In this document: piece after piece, positions 1 through 8,157 of the stretch | How the letters are laid out: the number at the start of each line of letters is the position of its first letter | Position numbering within the stretch: the first letter of the stretch is position 1 | Virus record (IMG/VR): IMGVR_UViG_3300048839_000087 | Coordinates: 1-27,449 of that record | Strand: one strand, 5' to 3' | Length of the DNA: 27,449 nt | Source of the DNA: a virus | Program-made: the position numbers and the translations under genes | Notes under the pieces: generated by a model | What the model was told of the DNA's origin: nothing | The model's input: the letters and a program-made list of their open reading frames with translations, nothing else | Databases searched by the model: none

Positions 1-606
1 CGGAACGCCAGCCGTGAAGTGCAGCAGCTTGGCCTCCGGGTTCGCGCCGTCTTCGTCTGCAAGCCAGTTCCACACTTTCGGCAGTTCCCCAATCTGATCG
101 TCGGCCAGCCACGAAAACTGATGAAGCTGCGCGCCCGTCATCTGCTGCACCGACTCCGGCGTGATCTGCCGCCATGACATGTGCATGCAGTTCATGATCA
201 TCACGCTAGACCATTGCTTGCGTCTGTAGTCCTCATTCGGCGCTTCCATCTTCGTGCCGAGATACTTCCGCGGCCACTTGGTTCGGTAGTCATGCTTGAC
301 TACCTGAACCGGCTTATACGGATCGCGCAGCGCCCACAGTTCGGCAATGTCTGCCATTGCAATCATGTCCGATCCGTCGCAAAAGATGGCGCTGCCCGTG
401 TAGCCCTGAAGGAACGGGATCAGGAAACGGGTGTAGACGAACGCATTGGACCCGTCGCGCACGCCAGGCGCATAGAAGCTGCGGAACAGCGGTAGGTGCA
501 GCGGCGTGACGGTGAACGGACACGATGCGTGCTCTAGAAGGCTGGACGTGAAAGCGTGGTATCCAGCCTCCTCGCGCGGGTCGAAGCCGGCGTAGATCGG
601 GATCAT
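1..606 (-). CDS. Glycosyltransferase, GT8-like (partial, 3' end missing)
   Basis: The gene is open at the left edge; 202 codons are visible from an ATG at 606. The start overlaps the stop of the radical SAM gene as ATGA, indicating translational coupling. The N-terminus (MIPIYAGFDPRE) and the acidic FCDGSDM stretch near residues 75-81 look like the nucleotide-sugar/metal site of a GT-A glycosyltransferase. LHFTAG near the visible end resembles the conserved histidine-glycine segment of GT8-like enzymes. It should transfer a sugar from an activated donor; the acceptor is unknown. It is the last visible member of a six-gene leftward cluster. The GT-A assignment comes from motifs read by eye, so the exact family is uncertain. 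Confidence 0.72.
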   Translation of the reverse strand, partial: MIPIYAGFDPREEAGYHAFTSSLLEHASCPFTVTPLHLPLFRSFYAPGVRDGSNAFVYTRFLIPFLQGYTGSAIFCDGSDMIAMADIAELWALRDPYKPVQVVKHDYRTKWPRKYLGTKMEAPNEDYRRKQWSSVMIMNCMHMSWRQITPESVQQMTGAQLHQFSWLADDQIGELPKVWNWLADEDGANPEAKLLHFTAGVP

Positions 607-1544
607 CCTGCTACACAGTCAGCGCATCCTGTGCGGCTAACGTCCTTCGCCAGATGCGCAGCGCGCAGCGCTTGGAATTTCTGGCTATTCCAGCCAGTGG
701 AGAATGATGTCTGCGTCAGGTCTGCCATAACGTGCGCGTTGTCTGGCGTGTCGCCAAAGCAGCATGCGATCAGCCGACCATGCCGATCAATGTGCGCTTG
801 CCACACGGACCAGCACGGCAACGGGTCGCGCATCTTGTCCAGCCGGCCCGGATTGCCTGGGCCGGGCTTCATGCCGTTCGCCTTTGCCGCTCCGTTCATT
901 GAAAACAGCGGCAGTTTGTAGGTTTCGTCGCAGTGCTCGGCAATCTCGTCAATGACGGTTTGCATTTTCTCGCCTTGCTCGCCGTCGAAGGCAATCGAAG
1001 ACGCATAGATGCCGCATTTGTAGCCGCCCTCATCCCTGATCTTGCGCGCCAACTTCAGGTTGTCGATAGCGCGCCGCCAGAACTTCGGGCTGACCTGCGC
1101 CACCGCTTGCAGTTGCTCGGCGCTGTGGAAATTAATCGAGAACTTGAGCGAGTCCAGCCCGGCCGCCATGACTGCTTTGAGCTTGGCTTCCGTTGCCGAT
1201 GCGCCGTTCGTCGTCAAGAACACGTAGGGATAGCCTACGTCCTTGGCTTCCTTGACGGCATCGGCAAGCCATGTGCATTGAAACGACTCACCGACGAAGA
1301 ATGGCGCCAGTTCCTGAACCCCGAAGTCGCGCATCTCGCGGATCAGCCGCGAATACAGAGCCCGCGGCATCTCGCCATCTGGCGTCGTGCTGGTGCTCTT
1401 TGCGCAGAATGTGCATTTGTACGGGCAGAAACTGGTGATCTCGATCTTGCACGACTGCGGTGCAGGCGCAATGGGCGACCGGGTGAAAACCGGGATGCTT
1501 GTCACGCGGTCAACGCGCTCTGTGATCTTTCGCTCAGTGATCAT
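603..1544 (-). CDS. Radical SAM protein with SPASM-type C-terminus
   Basis: This 313-residue protein carries the radical SAM cluster motif CxxxCxxC at C40, C44 and C47 (CPYKCTFC), which binds a 4Fe-4S cluster and cleaves S-adenosylmethionine. A cysteine-rich C-terminal part follows (C244, the pair C261/C262, C307 and C310), with the DRHGRLIACC pattern typical of SPASM auxiliary-cluster domains. Such enzymes modify peptides, sugars or other small substrates by radical chemistry; the substrate here cannot be read from sequence. The ATG overlaps the end of the methyltransferase by 4 bp and the stop overlaps the next glycosyltransferase by 4 bp, so it is embedded in one translational unit. Radical SAM genes inside a glycosyltransferase cluster suggest sugar or glycan modification (inference). 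Confidence 0.88.
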   Translation of the reverse strand: MITERKITERVDRVTSIPVFTRSPIAPAPQSCKIEITSFCPYKCTFCAKSTSTTPDGEMPRALYSRLIREMRDFGVQELAPFFVGESFQCTWLADAVKEAKDVGYPYVFLTTNGASATEAKLKAVMAAGLDSLKFSINFHSAEQLQAVAQVSPKFWRRAIDNLKLARKIRDEGGYKCGIYASSIAFDGEQGEKMQTVIDEIAEHCDETYKLPLFSMNGAAKANGMKPGPGNPGRLDKMRDPLPCWSVWQAHIDRHGRLIACCFGDTPDNAHVMADLTQTSFSTGWNSQKFQALRAAHLAKDVSRTGCADCVAG

Positions 1545-2071
1545 GGATACACCCTCACCATCTGCACCAGGCCGCCACCCGAGACAGGATCGGCCTCCGG
1601 CAGCACTTCATGCTTCAAGTCTTTGACGATCTCATTGCACCCGAAGCGCTTGGTATCAATCGCCCCAGTATAGAAGTCATCGAAGAACACCCATGCATCC
1701 GGTGTCAGGCAGCGCTTGATGTTTTCCCAGTCGCTGCGGATTGTCTCGACAGAATGACCGCCGTCAAGCCACACGAAATCAACCGGCTCGTCAAAGTTTG
1801 CCAGTGTCTCGCGGGTGTTGCCCTTGTGTAGCTGCGCGTCCCATCCCTCTAGCCGCTCCTGCACCGTCTCCAGGTAATAGTGCGCCTTGACGTTCATCTC
1901 CGCCCGGTCGGTTTCGACGTTCGCTTCTTCGAACAGATCGAACCCGTAATATTTGGCCGTCGGACACAGATTCAGCATCTGGCGCGCTCGCTCGCCGTTC
2001 CATGTGCCGACCTCAAGAATGGCGCGCGGCTGCTTCTCGCGCACGGCCTTTAGAAGCTGTTCGTATCTCAT
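1541..2071 (-). CDS. Class I SAM-dependent methyltransferase
   Basis: This 176-residue protein has a Rossmann-fold methyltransferase motif I, ILEVGTWNG, at residues 18-26, and a later FVWLDGGH segment (about 99-106) followed by VFFDD (about 128-132). That is the arrangement of the Methyltransf_24-like family found in surface-polysaccharide and phage clusters. It probably uses SAM to methylate a sugar or a glycan end. It overlaps the genes on either side by 4 bp (ATGA), between a glycosyltransferase and the radical SAM gene. The acceptor is unknown, and an O-methyltransferase acting on a small molecule is an alternative. Confidence 0.85.
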   Translation of the reverse strand: MRYEQLLKAVREKQPRAILEVGTWNGERARQMLNLCPTAKYYGFDLFEEANVETDRAEMNVKAHYYLETVQERLEGWDAQLHKGNTRETLANFDEPVDFVWLDGGHSVETIRSDWENIKRCLTPDAWVFFDDFYTGAIDTKRFGCNEIVKDLKHEVLPEADPVSGGGLVQMVRVYP

Positions 2072-2787
2072 GCTGCCTTCCTGTGTTCGTTTTCCGGGCT
2101 GGCGCCCAACTCCTTGCGAGTCGGCCCCTTCAGGTGATCGAAATACTTCGCCAGATCGGCCTTCGCCATCGGGTGCTCATCGCCTGAGTGCACGCCAGAC
2201 AGGTTCGTGACTTTGATTTTCCCGTCCCGCTCCATCTGCTTGACGACAGCATCCATCAAGTATGAATCATGCCACTCTCGTAAGTGCTTGAAGTCGCCGT
2301 CTTCGTACAGGCCGAGCAGCCTATCCATGAATGCACCATGCTGCGGATGCGTGCAGTCCACCACCCAGAATCCGCACTCGGAATAGAACCCCTTGCGCCG
2401 GAACATGGCGATGTAATCGCCCGGCGCAAGCAGGCTTTCGATATAGCCGCCAGGCACGTCGGAAAATGGGATCATGTCGGCGTCGATCCATAGCCCTAGT
2501 CCGTCATGGTTGCGCAGCGCATCGTGCACAGCGTAGACCTTATTTGAGAACCTGACGACATCCCATTGATAGTACGGCGGTTTGTAAAACGAAAAGCGCT
2601 TTTTGAACGCCTGCAGTTTCTCTAGGCCATCGTTCTTGACCTCCGTGATGCGCTCTGCCGGCGGCAGATCAAAGCTTTCCGTGTACCACGTCAGATCATG
2701 CGGCACATGCCGCCATCCGTCGCGGAATGCGCGCCCGTATTGGTCCCATCCTTCACGATGGCATGTCGTGACGCATTTGATAGTCAT
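2068..2787 (-). CDS. GT-A type glycosyltransferase (DxD)
   Basis: From the ATG at 2787 the protein has 239 residues and starts MTIKCVTTCH, a first beta strand typical of GT-A folds. LWIDADM at about residues 99-105 gives the metal-binding DxD (D102, D104). A YYQWDVVRFSNKVYAV segment precedes it, as in small GT-A enzymes that begin by locating the donor. A further in-frame ATG at 2808 would add seven residues; I prefer 2787 because the beta strand begins there. It overlaps the end of the upstream gene by 35 bp and the methyltransferase start by 4 bp. Predicted role: transfer of a sugar within the same glycan-modifying pathway; donor and acceptor unknown. Confidence 0.75.
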   Translation of the reverse strand: MTIKCVTTCHREGWDQYGRAFRDGWRHVPHDLTWYTESFDLPPAERITEVKNDGLEKLQAFKKRFSFYKPPYYQWDVVRFSNKVYAVHDALRNHDGLGLWIDADMIPFSDVPGGYIESLLAPGDYIAMFRRKGFYSECGFWVVDCTHPQHGAFMDRLLGLYEDGDFKHLREWHDSYLMDAVVKQMERDGKIKVTNLSGVHSGDEHPMAKADLAKYFDHLKGPTRKELGASPENEHRKAA

Positions 2788-3481
2788 ATTCGAGCCAGTC
2801 AATGTCATCTATTTCTGAGGCGTTCCACGACGCATAGGCCAGCGAAGCCGCCCACTCTCTGCGGTTGTCCACAAGTAGCGGATTCTCTATGTCGTCAATG
2901 CTGCCTGCGCTCACAGGTGCCGACGGGCACATGGGACTCGAGAACACCGGAACGCCCATCAATGCTGCCTCTACCCCGGCCACGCTTGCAGGACAGACCA
3001 GCGCCCACGCATCGGCCAGGCATTGCCGCAGCTGTCCCTTTTGTGTCTTGACGTAGATCGGCCGATCAGTGACTTCTGCAAGTCGCTGCTTTGTCGTTTC
3101 GACGTATGTCTTCAGGTGCGGCCAGATGTCAACGTGAAACGGCGACGGCGGGATGATCACGATCTTGGTGCCCGTCTTGCGCCACGGTTCCACCGTGATG
3201 CCGAAGCGCTCTAGCCTGTCTGGTGGCCGCGGCTTGATCATGTTCAGGTGCACGCCATTGCGCACTGCCCGGAAGTTGTTATGCGCCCATCCGCGAGTGA
3301 AGTAGGCATGATCGAGATAGATGAAGTCCCGGCCTTCTTCCATCCACTTCCGAGCCCTGCCGCACGCAAGCCCCATGACGACATTGGTATGGTGCCAAAT
3401 GCCGCGTTTCTTTGCCTGCACCGCCAGGGCATCAAGCACCCAGTTATGGCAAGCCGACTTGATATATCCCGGCTCTCTCAC
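2753..3481 (-). CDS. Probable GT-B / capsule-synthesis-like glycosyltransferase
   Basis: The longest reading frame extends to 3661, but its first 60 residues are low-quality arginine-rich sequence antisense or out of frame to the upstream gene. A GTG at 3481 overlaps the upstream stop as GTGA, matching the rest of the cluster, and gives 242 residues. The protein has a lone GT-B-like second half: IVIIPPSPF near 107-115, then ALVCPASVAGVEAALMGVPVF around 160-180. The latter resembles the region of capsule-synthesis and related enzymes that holds the nucleotide sugar and warns of the G-x-P-V-loop. The family is assigned from these patterns only. The short length suggests a single-domain or reduced enzyme. 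Confidence 0.6.
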   Translation of the reverse strand: MREPGYIKSACHNWVLDALAVQAKKRGIWHHTNVVMGLACGRARKWMEEGRDFIYLDHAYFTRGWAHNNFRAVRNGVHLNMIKPRPPDRLERFGITVEPWRKTGTKIVIIPPSPFHVDIWPHLKTYVETTKQRLAEVTDRPIYVKTQKGQLRQCLADAWALVCPASVAGVEAALMGVPVFSSPMCPSAPVSAGSIDDIENPLLVDNRREWAASLAYASWNASEIDDIDWLEYDYQMRHDMPS

Positions 3482-4845
3482 GCCATGTCTTTGACTAGAC
3501 GATTGATGGCCGGCGCAAACCCGTCCTCGCCGGGCTTTTGCCGGTACAGCTTCACCGATGATTCTGGATACCAGATCATTCCGTCGCCGCACCGATATTG
3601 ATATCGCCACTGCGGATTGACTGGCACCAGCACGCGCGCCGTGCGACCGAGTGCGCCGCAAACATGCGCGAGCGCTGTCGTCACGGTCACGACTTCATCC
3701 ATGACGCTGGCAAACGCTACCGTGTCGTCATAGTTGCTTTCGTCTAGCCACGGGTGAACGATCTGCTTCGGGTGCTCGATATTCCATCGCGCCACTTCTT
3801 CAAGCGAATCACGGTAGCTCAGATCAAAGCATGTTCCGCCCTGCTGAATCACCTTTGCATAGGCATCTAGCTTGACGCTGCGCCGCGCTTTCATCGTGGA
3901 CACTAGGCCGCCTTCCCATGCAAGCCCTATCCACGGCCTTGGGAACTGCTCTAGCCAATCCAGCCACTTGCGTTGCAACGCTGGCGACGGCACGAGATAC
4001 GGCTTGCGCGGGAAGTCTGCGTCTTTGTTCCGGTAGAACCGCCCAAGGAATGACAGGTTAACCCGCGCGTCTATGTTGTATGCCTTCACCCAGTCCATAT
4101 TCACGCGCCCTAGCGTGCCGTATACATGCACGTCAGGAAACGAGCGTCGAAACAGGTCTTCAAGCCTGGCCGGGACTTCGACAATGACGCGCTTGCAGTC
4201 CTTCGCCATGTCTTCCAGACACTGTGCGAACAGGATCATGTCCCCGATGCCTTGATCGGCAGTGACGACGACAGTCTTCCCTTTGGTGCCGTCCCATTCG
4301 GGTTCCTCATGCGCCGCATCGTTATAGATGCGCGTCGTGACGTGCTCTCCGTATAGCGCCTCACACAGCGCCCATGCGTCACGCCACCGGCCCAACCCGA
4401 GCGAGGCATAGCCCTTCGCAATTTTCGCTATTAGGTTGTCCGGGTTGAGTTTCAGTGCCTCATCGGCGGTGGTGTATGCGTCATGTAGCTTGCCCTGCTG
4501 CACATAGCCACTGGCGATATTGGCGACCGGCTGCGCGTCCGTAGGTAGCTGGCGCCGCACCACCTCAAATGCCTGCCGCGCGTCGTCGTGCAGGTGCATG
4601 TCATGCAGACACGCGCCGTAGTGCATCCAGAGATTGACTTGTTTCTGTTCGCTTGCCAAAGCACGCCTGAACAGATGCGCCGCTACTGCGACGTTTCCGC
4701 GCTCGCGCTGGATCAAGCCAGCGACGTAGAGCGCATCAGGACGTTCCCATTCTTCATTCAAGACGATGTTGATCTGATTCCAGGCTGCATCCGTGTGCCC
4801 GGCCTCGAATGCGCGCTTTGCCGCCAGCAGTAAATCAACCGCCAT
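3478..4845 (-). CDS. TPR-containing glycosyltransferase (GT9-like)
   Basis: This 455-residue protein has an N-terminal third made of tetratricopeptide-like helical repeats (about residues 1-155, with DALYVAGLIQRERGN and ANIASGYVQQGK as clear repeat units). A glycosyltransferase domain related to the heptosyltransferase (GT9) fold follows. TADQGIGDMILFAQCL near residues 197-212 is the glycine-rich first loop, and VTTALAHVCGALGR near 405-418 is the donor-binding end (S/T-x-x-x-H-x-x-G-A-L-G). TPR-GT9 fusions are common in bacterial glycosylation loci and occur in phages. The gene heads the sugar cluster, overlaps the preceding small gene by 11 bp and the next by 4 bp. Substrate unknown. Confidence 0.85.
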   Translation of the reverse strand: MAVDLLLAAKRAFEAGHTDAAWNQINIVLNEEWERPDALYVAGLIQRERGNVAVAAHLFRRALASEQKQVNLWMHYGACLHDMHLHDDARQAFEVVRRQLPTDAQPVANIASGYVQQGKLHDAYTTADEALKLNPDNLIAKIAKGYASLGLGRWRDAWALCEALYGEHVTTRIYNDAAHEEPEWDGTKGKTVVVTADQGIGDMILFAQCLEDMAKDCKRVIVEVPARLEDLFRRSFPDVHVYGTLGRVNMDWVKAYNIDARVNLSFLGRFYRNKDADFPRKPYLVPSPALQRKWLDWLEQFPRPWIGLAWEGGLVSTMKARRSVKLDAYAKVIQQGGTCFDLSYRDSLEEVARWNIEHPKQIVHPWLDESNYDDTVAFASVMDEVVTVTTALAHVCGALGRTARVLVPVNPQWRYQYRCGDGMIWYPESSVKLYRQKPGEDGFAPAINRLVKDMA

Positions 4846-5167
4846 GATGCTTGCGCGTCGTCTTCAGGTATGCGTACTCAGGAGAATTCAGCAGACTGAA
4901 AACCTTCTTTCGGTGCGCCTTGTCGAAAACATCGACGCCCTTTTCCTGCTTCCACTTCTGAATCACGATGTTCGGGATCGTGGCATAGTGCCACATGTCT
5001 TTTTTTATGCCTCGCGTCGTCAGATCATCGTTGTTCGCCAGATCACGATTGGCGCTCAAGATGGCGCTTACGTCCTGGTTATGCGTGATCCGCATCGTGT
5101 CGTTCGCTTCGTATTCGAACGTGACGCTTTCACCCGTGAGAGGATTGAAGTCCAGCAGTCGCTTCAT
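4835..5167 (-). CDS. Conserved phage protein downstream of capsid
   Basis: A 110-residue protein beginning MKRLLDFNPLTGE. It has an N-terminal beta-rich part and a C-terminal helical part (PNIVIQKWKQEKGVDVF, then KVFSLLNSPEYAYLKTT). I recognise the general form as a small conserved protein that sits near the capsid gene in several podovirus-like phages, but I know no function for it. It begins only 39 bp after the capsid stop, directly behind a strong hairpin, with no good Shine-Dalgarno between hairpin and ATG. Its 3' end overlaps the glycosyltransferase start by 11 bp, so it may couple the capsid operon to the sugar cluster. Confidence 0.8.
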   Translation of the reverse strand: MKRLLDFNPLTGESVTFEYEANDTMRITHNQDVSAILSANRDLANNDDLTTRGIKKDMWHYATIPNIVIQKWKQEKGVDVFDKAHRKKVFSLLNSPEYAYLKTTRKHHGG

Positions 5168-5169
5168 GT

Positions 5170-5198
5170 AAAAAGGGGGAAGGTTTCCCCTCCCCCTT
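5170..5198 (-). terminator. Rho-independent terminator or attenuator after the capsid gene
   Basis: Read leftward, the RNA forms a stem of two A-U pairs and GGGGGA (5196-5191) with the partner TCCCCC (5180-5175). Two more G-C pairs follow across a bulged U, the loop is GGAAA, and five U residues follow at 5174-5170. It lies 8 bp after the capsid stop codon. The U-run ends 2 bp before the ATG of the next gene, so it may also block ribosome entry there. Confidence 0.75.
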
Positions 5199-5206
5199 CA
5201 GTTGCC

Positions 5207-6178
5207 TTAGGACGTGACGTTCGTCACCTTGGCGTTTGCCGTCGGCGATTTCGCAATCAGCGTCCATTCCGCGAGGATCGTGCGGCGATCGGCGTCACCG
5301 ATCTTGGCAATGTCGATCGTGCGGAACGGCCGCAGGTAGCCGACGCCCCAAGTCTTCATGTCAAGAGCCAGCACCGTAGCGGCCTGGCACCAGCGCGACA
5401 CGACGATATTGTGCGAGCCAGCGAACGACACGTAGACATCCGCGGCGCCGATGATCTGCGCTTGCTGGCGCGAGCCAACATCGCGGAACCGGGTAGCCAG
5501 CGAAGTGAACGTGCTGATCTTCTGGTACATCGTCGGGCCGCACATTACCGTATCGATCTCGCCGCCGCACGACCATGCCTGCGTGATCATGCTGTCCAGA
5601 TCGCCCGATGCGAACGCTGCCGCCGTGCCGGCCGTCACAGTCTGCGCAACACCCGACACAGGCGCCGGAGTCGTCGATGTCGTCTGACCGCTGATCTTGA
5701 TGTGGTTGTTCGTGTGAATCCACGTCTCGACCGCCGACGCAGTGCGCGCCAGCACCGAAGAACCGGCCGTGCCCTGATAGGCGCCAAGCATGGAGACTTC
5801 CATGTCGCGCTTCAGTTCCTTGGCCGCCCGCGCCGTGTGATACGCGAGGATTTCCTTCATCCCTGCGTTGTCAACGGCGCGCGAAGTCCCGGTGACTTCG
5901 TAGTCCTTCTTGCTGATCTGGGTGTAGTTCTTCAGCCGCGACGGGAGAACCCGCGCGACGGCCGTGAACGCGTCGCCTTCGATCTGCGCATTCTTGGTTG
6001 CTGCCGTCAGGCTGTCGGTCAACCATTCGTGCGTGGTGCTGCGCACGGTGGACCGGCTGGCACGAGTCATGAAGATCGTGTCCATCGGGCTGATGTCATA
6101 CACGATGTCCTCAAGGTCTTCCTTGAGCGCACCGCCGGAAAGGTCGAAGACCTTTGTTGCCGCAACAGTAGCTGCCAT
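5207..6178 (-). CDS. Major capsid protein, SU10/DUF5309 family (HK97 fold)
   Basis: This 323-residue protein fits the DUF5309 / SU10-type major capsid family. It has an N-terminal arm that places DISPMDTIFMTR near residues 28-39, then EWLTDSL, a long middle helix (residues about 108-135) and a C-terminal beta-rich part with LDMKTWGVGYLRPFRT and TLIAKSPTAN. It forms the icosahedral shell by HK97-fold packing; no separate decoration gene is obvious. It begins one base inside the stop codon of the scaffold gene (TAATG) with a good AGGGGA ribosome site a few bases upstream, as expected for high-level expression. The short distance to the downstream terminator supports it as the end of a capsid transcript. 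Confidence 0.92.
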   Translation of the reverse strand: MAATVAATKVFDLSGGALKEDLEDIVYDISPMDTIFMTRASRSTVRSTTHEWLTDSLTAATKNAQIEGDAFTAVARVLPSRLKNYTQISKKDYEVTGTSRAVDNAGMKEILAYHTARAAKELKRDMEVSMLGAYQGTAGSSVLARTASAVETWIHTNNHIKISGQTTSTTPAPVSGVAQTVTAGTAAAFASGDLDSMITQAWSCGGEIDTVMCGPTMYQKISTFTSLATRFRDVGSRQQAQIIGAADVYVSFAGSHNIVVSRWCQAATVLALDMKTWGVGYLRPFRTIDIAKIGDADRRTILAEWTLIAKSPTANAKVTNVTS

Positions 6179-7098
6179 TACATTCCCCTAAGCAGGAATA
6201 GCCGGGCCGCATCTTCAACAGAGCCTGATTTCTTCAGGCTGGACCGAACGTCCTTGTATTTCTGCTGCGATGCTGCGCCAGGCCCTTTACTGGCCCCAGG
6301 CTTGACGACCGGGGGAGCTTGGTTCGCAGTCTTGACCGCCTGTGGCTTGCTGGATTGCAGCGAGTCCCACTTGGCAGCCTTGTGCACCGCGGCGATGATG
6401 CGCGGATCGGCAAAGCGCTCTTTGAACTCCTTCGGAGTGATCCCGAGCGATTCCACCGTGCGCAGCATGGCCGCATTGTCAGCAGCACTGATCTCGCCGA
6501 TCATCTGGCGCGCACCCTTCTCAGCCGCCTCCCACTGAAACTGGTTATGTTTCTGCGTGGCCTGCTGAACGTGCTGCACCTTCGCATTGATTTCATGCTG
6601 CTTCTGCGTGATCTGCTTTTCAAGATCGCGCATGACTTGCTGGAATCGCAGCGCCTGGCCGGGGTTCGCTTCGTAAAGCGCCGGCCAATCGGCGTCCTGA
6701 TACTGCTTCAGTTGAGATTCAATCGAGCGGAGTTGCGTTACGTCCTCCATCACGGCAGCAGATAGCTGTTCCCGCGCTTCGGCGTATTGGAGTCTGTCGT
6801 GTGCCTGCTTCTGCAACTCGGCGAGTTGCATGGTCTTCTGCGTGTAATCGCGCTGGCGCAATACCGCCTTCTCGACCGCAGCCGGCAGTTTCAGAGTCGT
6901 GCCGTCGTCGGCCTCGAACTCGAAAACGTCTTCCGGGACTTCTTCCGTTTCAACTTCCGTTGTCGGCTCTTCGCTGGCTTCCGGTGCAGATTCCACGGGC
7001 GCCGCTTCAGGCGATTCCGTTTCATCTGCAGCGAATGCAGCAGATAGGCGCGACTCGATAGAGACTTCTGATTCCGCTTGGGGGGTGTCAGTGCTCAT
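6178..7098 (-). CDS. Capsid scaffolding protein
   Basis: A 306-residue protein with a strongly acidic, Glu/Pro-rich N-terminus (residues 1-65), a long helical and coiled-coil Gln-rich middle (about 75-220) and a basic C-terminal tail that ends in a short amphipathic helix (VEDAARLFLLRG). This three-part layout is that of procapsid scaffolds, where the C-terminal helix binds the coat protein. Position directly upstream of, and translationally coupled to, the major capsid gene supports the call. GAGGAAG precedes the ATG. No protease motif is seen, so it is probably a stand-alone scaffold that leaves or is degraded during maturation. Confidence 0.85.
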   Translation of the reverse strand: MSTDTPQAESEVSIESRLSAAFAADETESPEAAPVESAPEASEEPTTEVETEEVPEDVFEFEADDGTTLKLPAAVEKAVLRQRDYTQKTMQLAELQKQAHDRLQYAEAREQLSAAVMEDVTQLRSIESQLKQYQDADWPALYEANPGQALRFQQVMRDLEKQITQKQHEINAKVQHVQQATQKHNQFQWEAAEKGARQMIGEISAADNAAMLRTVESLGITPKEFKERFADPRIIAAVHKAAKWDSLQSSKPQAVKTANQAPPVVKPGASKGPGAASQQKYKDVRSSLKKSGSVEDAARLFLLRGM

Positions 7099-7144
7099 AT
7101 CTTCCTCATCCGGCTAGATTCGACTATCTAGCGTGCCGGGGCCG

Positions 7145-7420
7145 CTAGGTCGTGAGTGACTGCTTCGCGCGCTTCAGCCATGACGCCTGACGCTCTCGCG
7201 CATTATCTAACACAATTTCGTCGCAATAGCGAGCGAGTTGCGTTTTCAACTGCTTCAGGAGTTGCAACGTAATGGTCAGATCGTGCTGCGATTCAACGTC
7301 CCCGACGGGGCACGATTCCAGCTTTGCCACGAGTTGCTCGCGGATGTCCGTGAAGACGTGCGCAAAAACGGGGTCATCAAGCAGCTGTCTTGCTCTGTCG
7401 GCTCGCTCGCGTGGTGTCAT
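7145..7420 (-). CDS. Small phage head/tail-region protein
   Basis: A 91-residue, mostly helical protein (RARQLLDDPVFAHVFTDI, then ITLQLLKQLKTQLARYCDEIV). The ATG overlaps the preceding stop by 4 bp (ATGA). Small helical proteins of this kind lie between portal/spike genes and the scaffold in related phages; they may be accessory to portal or scaffold assembly, but I know of no established function. The 46-bp gap to the scaffold gene holds a small palindrome (CTAGATAGTCGAATCTAG read leftward) and the scaffold's ribosome site. Confidence 0.75.
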   Translation of the reverse strand: MTPRERADRARQLLDDPVFAHVFTDIREQLVAKLESCPVGDVESQHDLTITLQLLKQLKTQLARYCDEIVLDNARERQASWLKRAKQSLTT

Positions 7421-8154
7421 AGCAGCATCAAAACGTCTTCGTCGTCTTCTTCGATCTCGCGCTCACGCTGTGCCATGTGCGCCGCAATCTCGATAGCCGA
7501 CAGGGCCGATTGGTATTCGGCGCGAATCTTCCCGATCATCTGATCGGCGTAGCTCTGCAAACTGGGCGACACGGCAACATCTGGAACCGTAAGCGCCTTT
7601 TCAGCGTCCCGAACGATCTTGCGCACCGGCCGGCGCTTGGCCTTGACTGCGCGATCAATGGCGAGCTTCGCTGTTTCTGTGGCCTTCTGAGCCGCTTCGG
7701 CAAGCACCGCTTCGGCTTCTTGCTCCGTTGCGACTTCGATGACCTGGCCGTCGATTTCGACCTGTAGCCGGCGCTTGCGTGGCTTGCGTGATTTGCCGCC
7801 GCCGGCCTGCGCAGCGCCACCAGATGTGCGGAACGCCGCACTGACGACGACATTGGAGTAACTGACAGAGTCATAGACGACGTACCCGAACTCGTAGCTC
7901 TGCCCCGGCGTCAGCCCGCTGGCCGCCACCGCCATGTCCAGCGTGCCCGGCCCGGTGTACTCCTGGCTGCCGTAGCTGCCCGCCGGCAGAGCAGCGCCCG
8001 TGCCGTCCAGGCCCGCGGCGATATAACCGGCGCCCGTGGCGTTGTCTGCCCAGTTCGTGGTGCCCGACGGCTGGACGGCCCAGTACAGGACGACGCTGGA
8101 CCCGCCAGCCTCGCCGTAGCCGGCTGATCCGTAGGAAGCGGTGCCGTAGGTCAT
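7417..8154 (-). CDS. Phage structural protein: Gly/Tyr-rich Fn3-like N-terminus with helical C-terminus
   Basis: A 245-residue protein in two unlike halves. Residues 1-110 are Gly/Ser/Tyr-rich and beta-type, with a fibronectin-III-like strand pattern (GLTPGQSYEFGYVVYD and YSNVVVSAAFRTS). After a Gly-rich and then basic linker (GGGKSRKPRKRR, about 117-128) comes a helical half (about 130-245) ending in a highly acidic stretch. This could be a particle-surface or tail-fibre-like protein fused to an assembly or anchor segment. It follows the tail spike by three bases. A function beyond 'structural' cannot be given. The similarity to the Fn3-like part of the 237-residue gene (10584-11297) is in style, not close sequence. 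Confidence 0.7.
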   Translation of the reverse strand: MTYGTASYGSAGYGEAGGSSVVLYWAVQPSGTTNWADNATGAGYIAAGLDGTGAALPAGSYGSQEYTGPGTLDMAVAASGLTPGQSYEFGYVVYDSVSYSNVVVSAAFRTSGGAAQAGGGKSRKPRKRRLQVEIDGQVIEVATEQEAEAVLAEAAQKATETAKLAIDRAVKAKRRPVRKIVRDAEKALTVPDVAVSPSLQSYADQMIGKIRAEYQSALSAIEIAAHMAQREREIEEDDEDVLMLL

Positions 8155-8157
8155 GGG

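Noticed and set aside
4793-6538. A 581-residue plus-strand frame antisense to the capsid and scaffold genes
   Set aside because: Arginine-rich, no domain, and fully explained by the reverse complement of strong genes.
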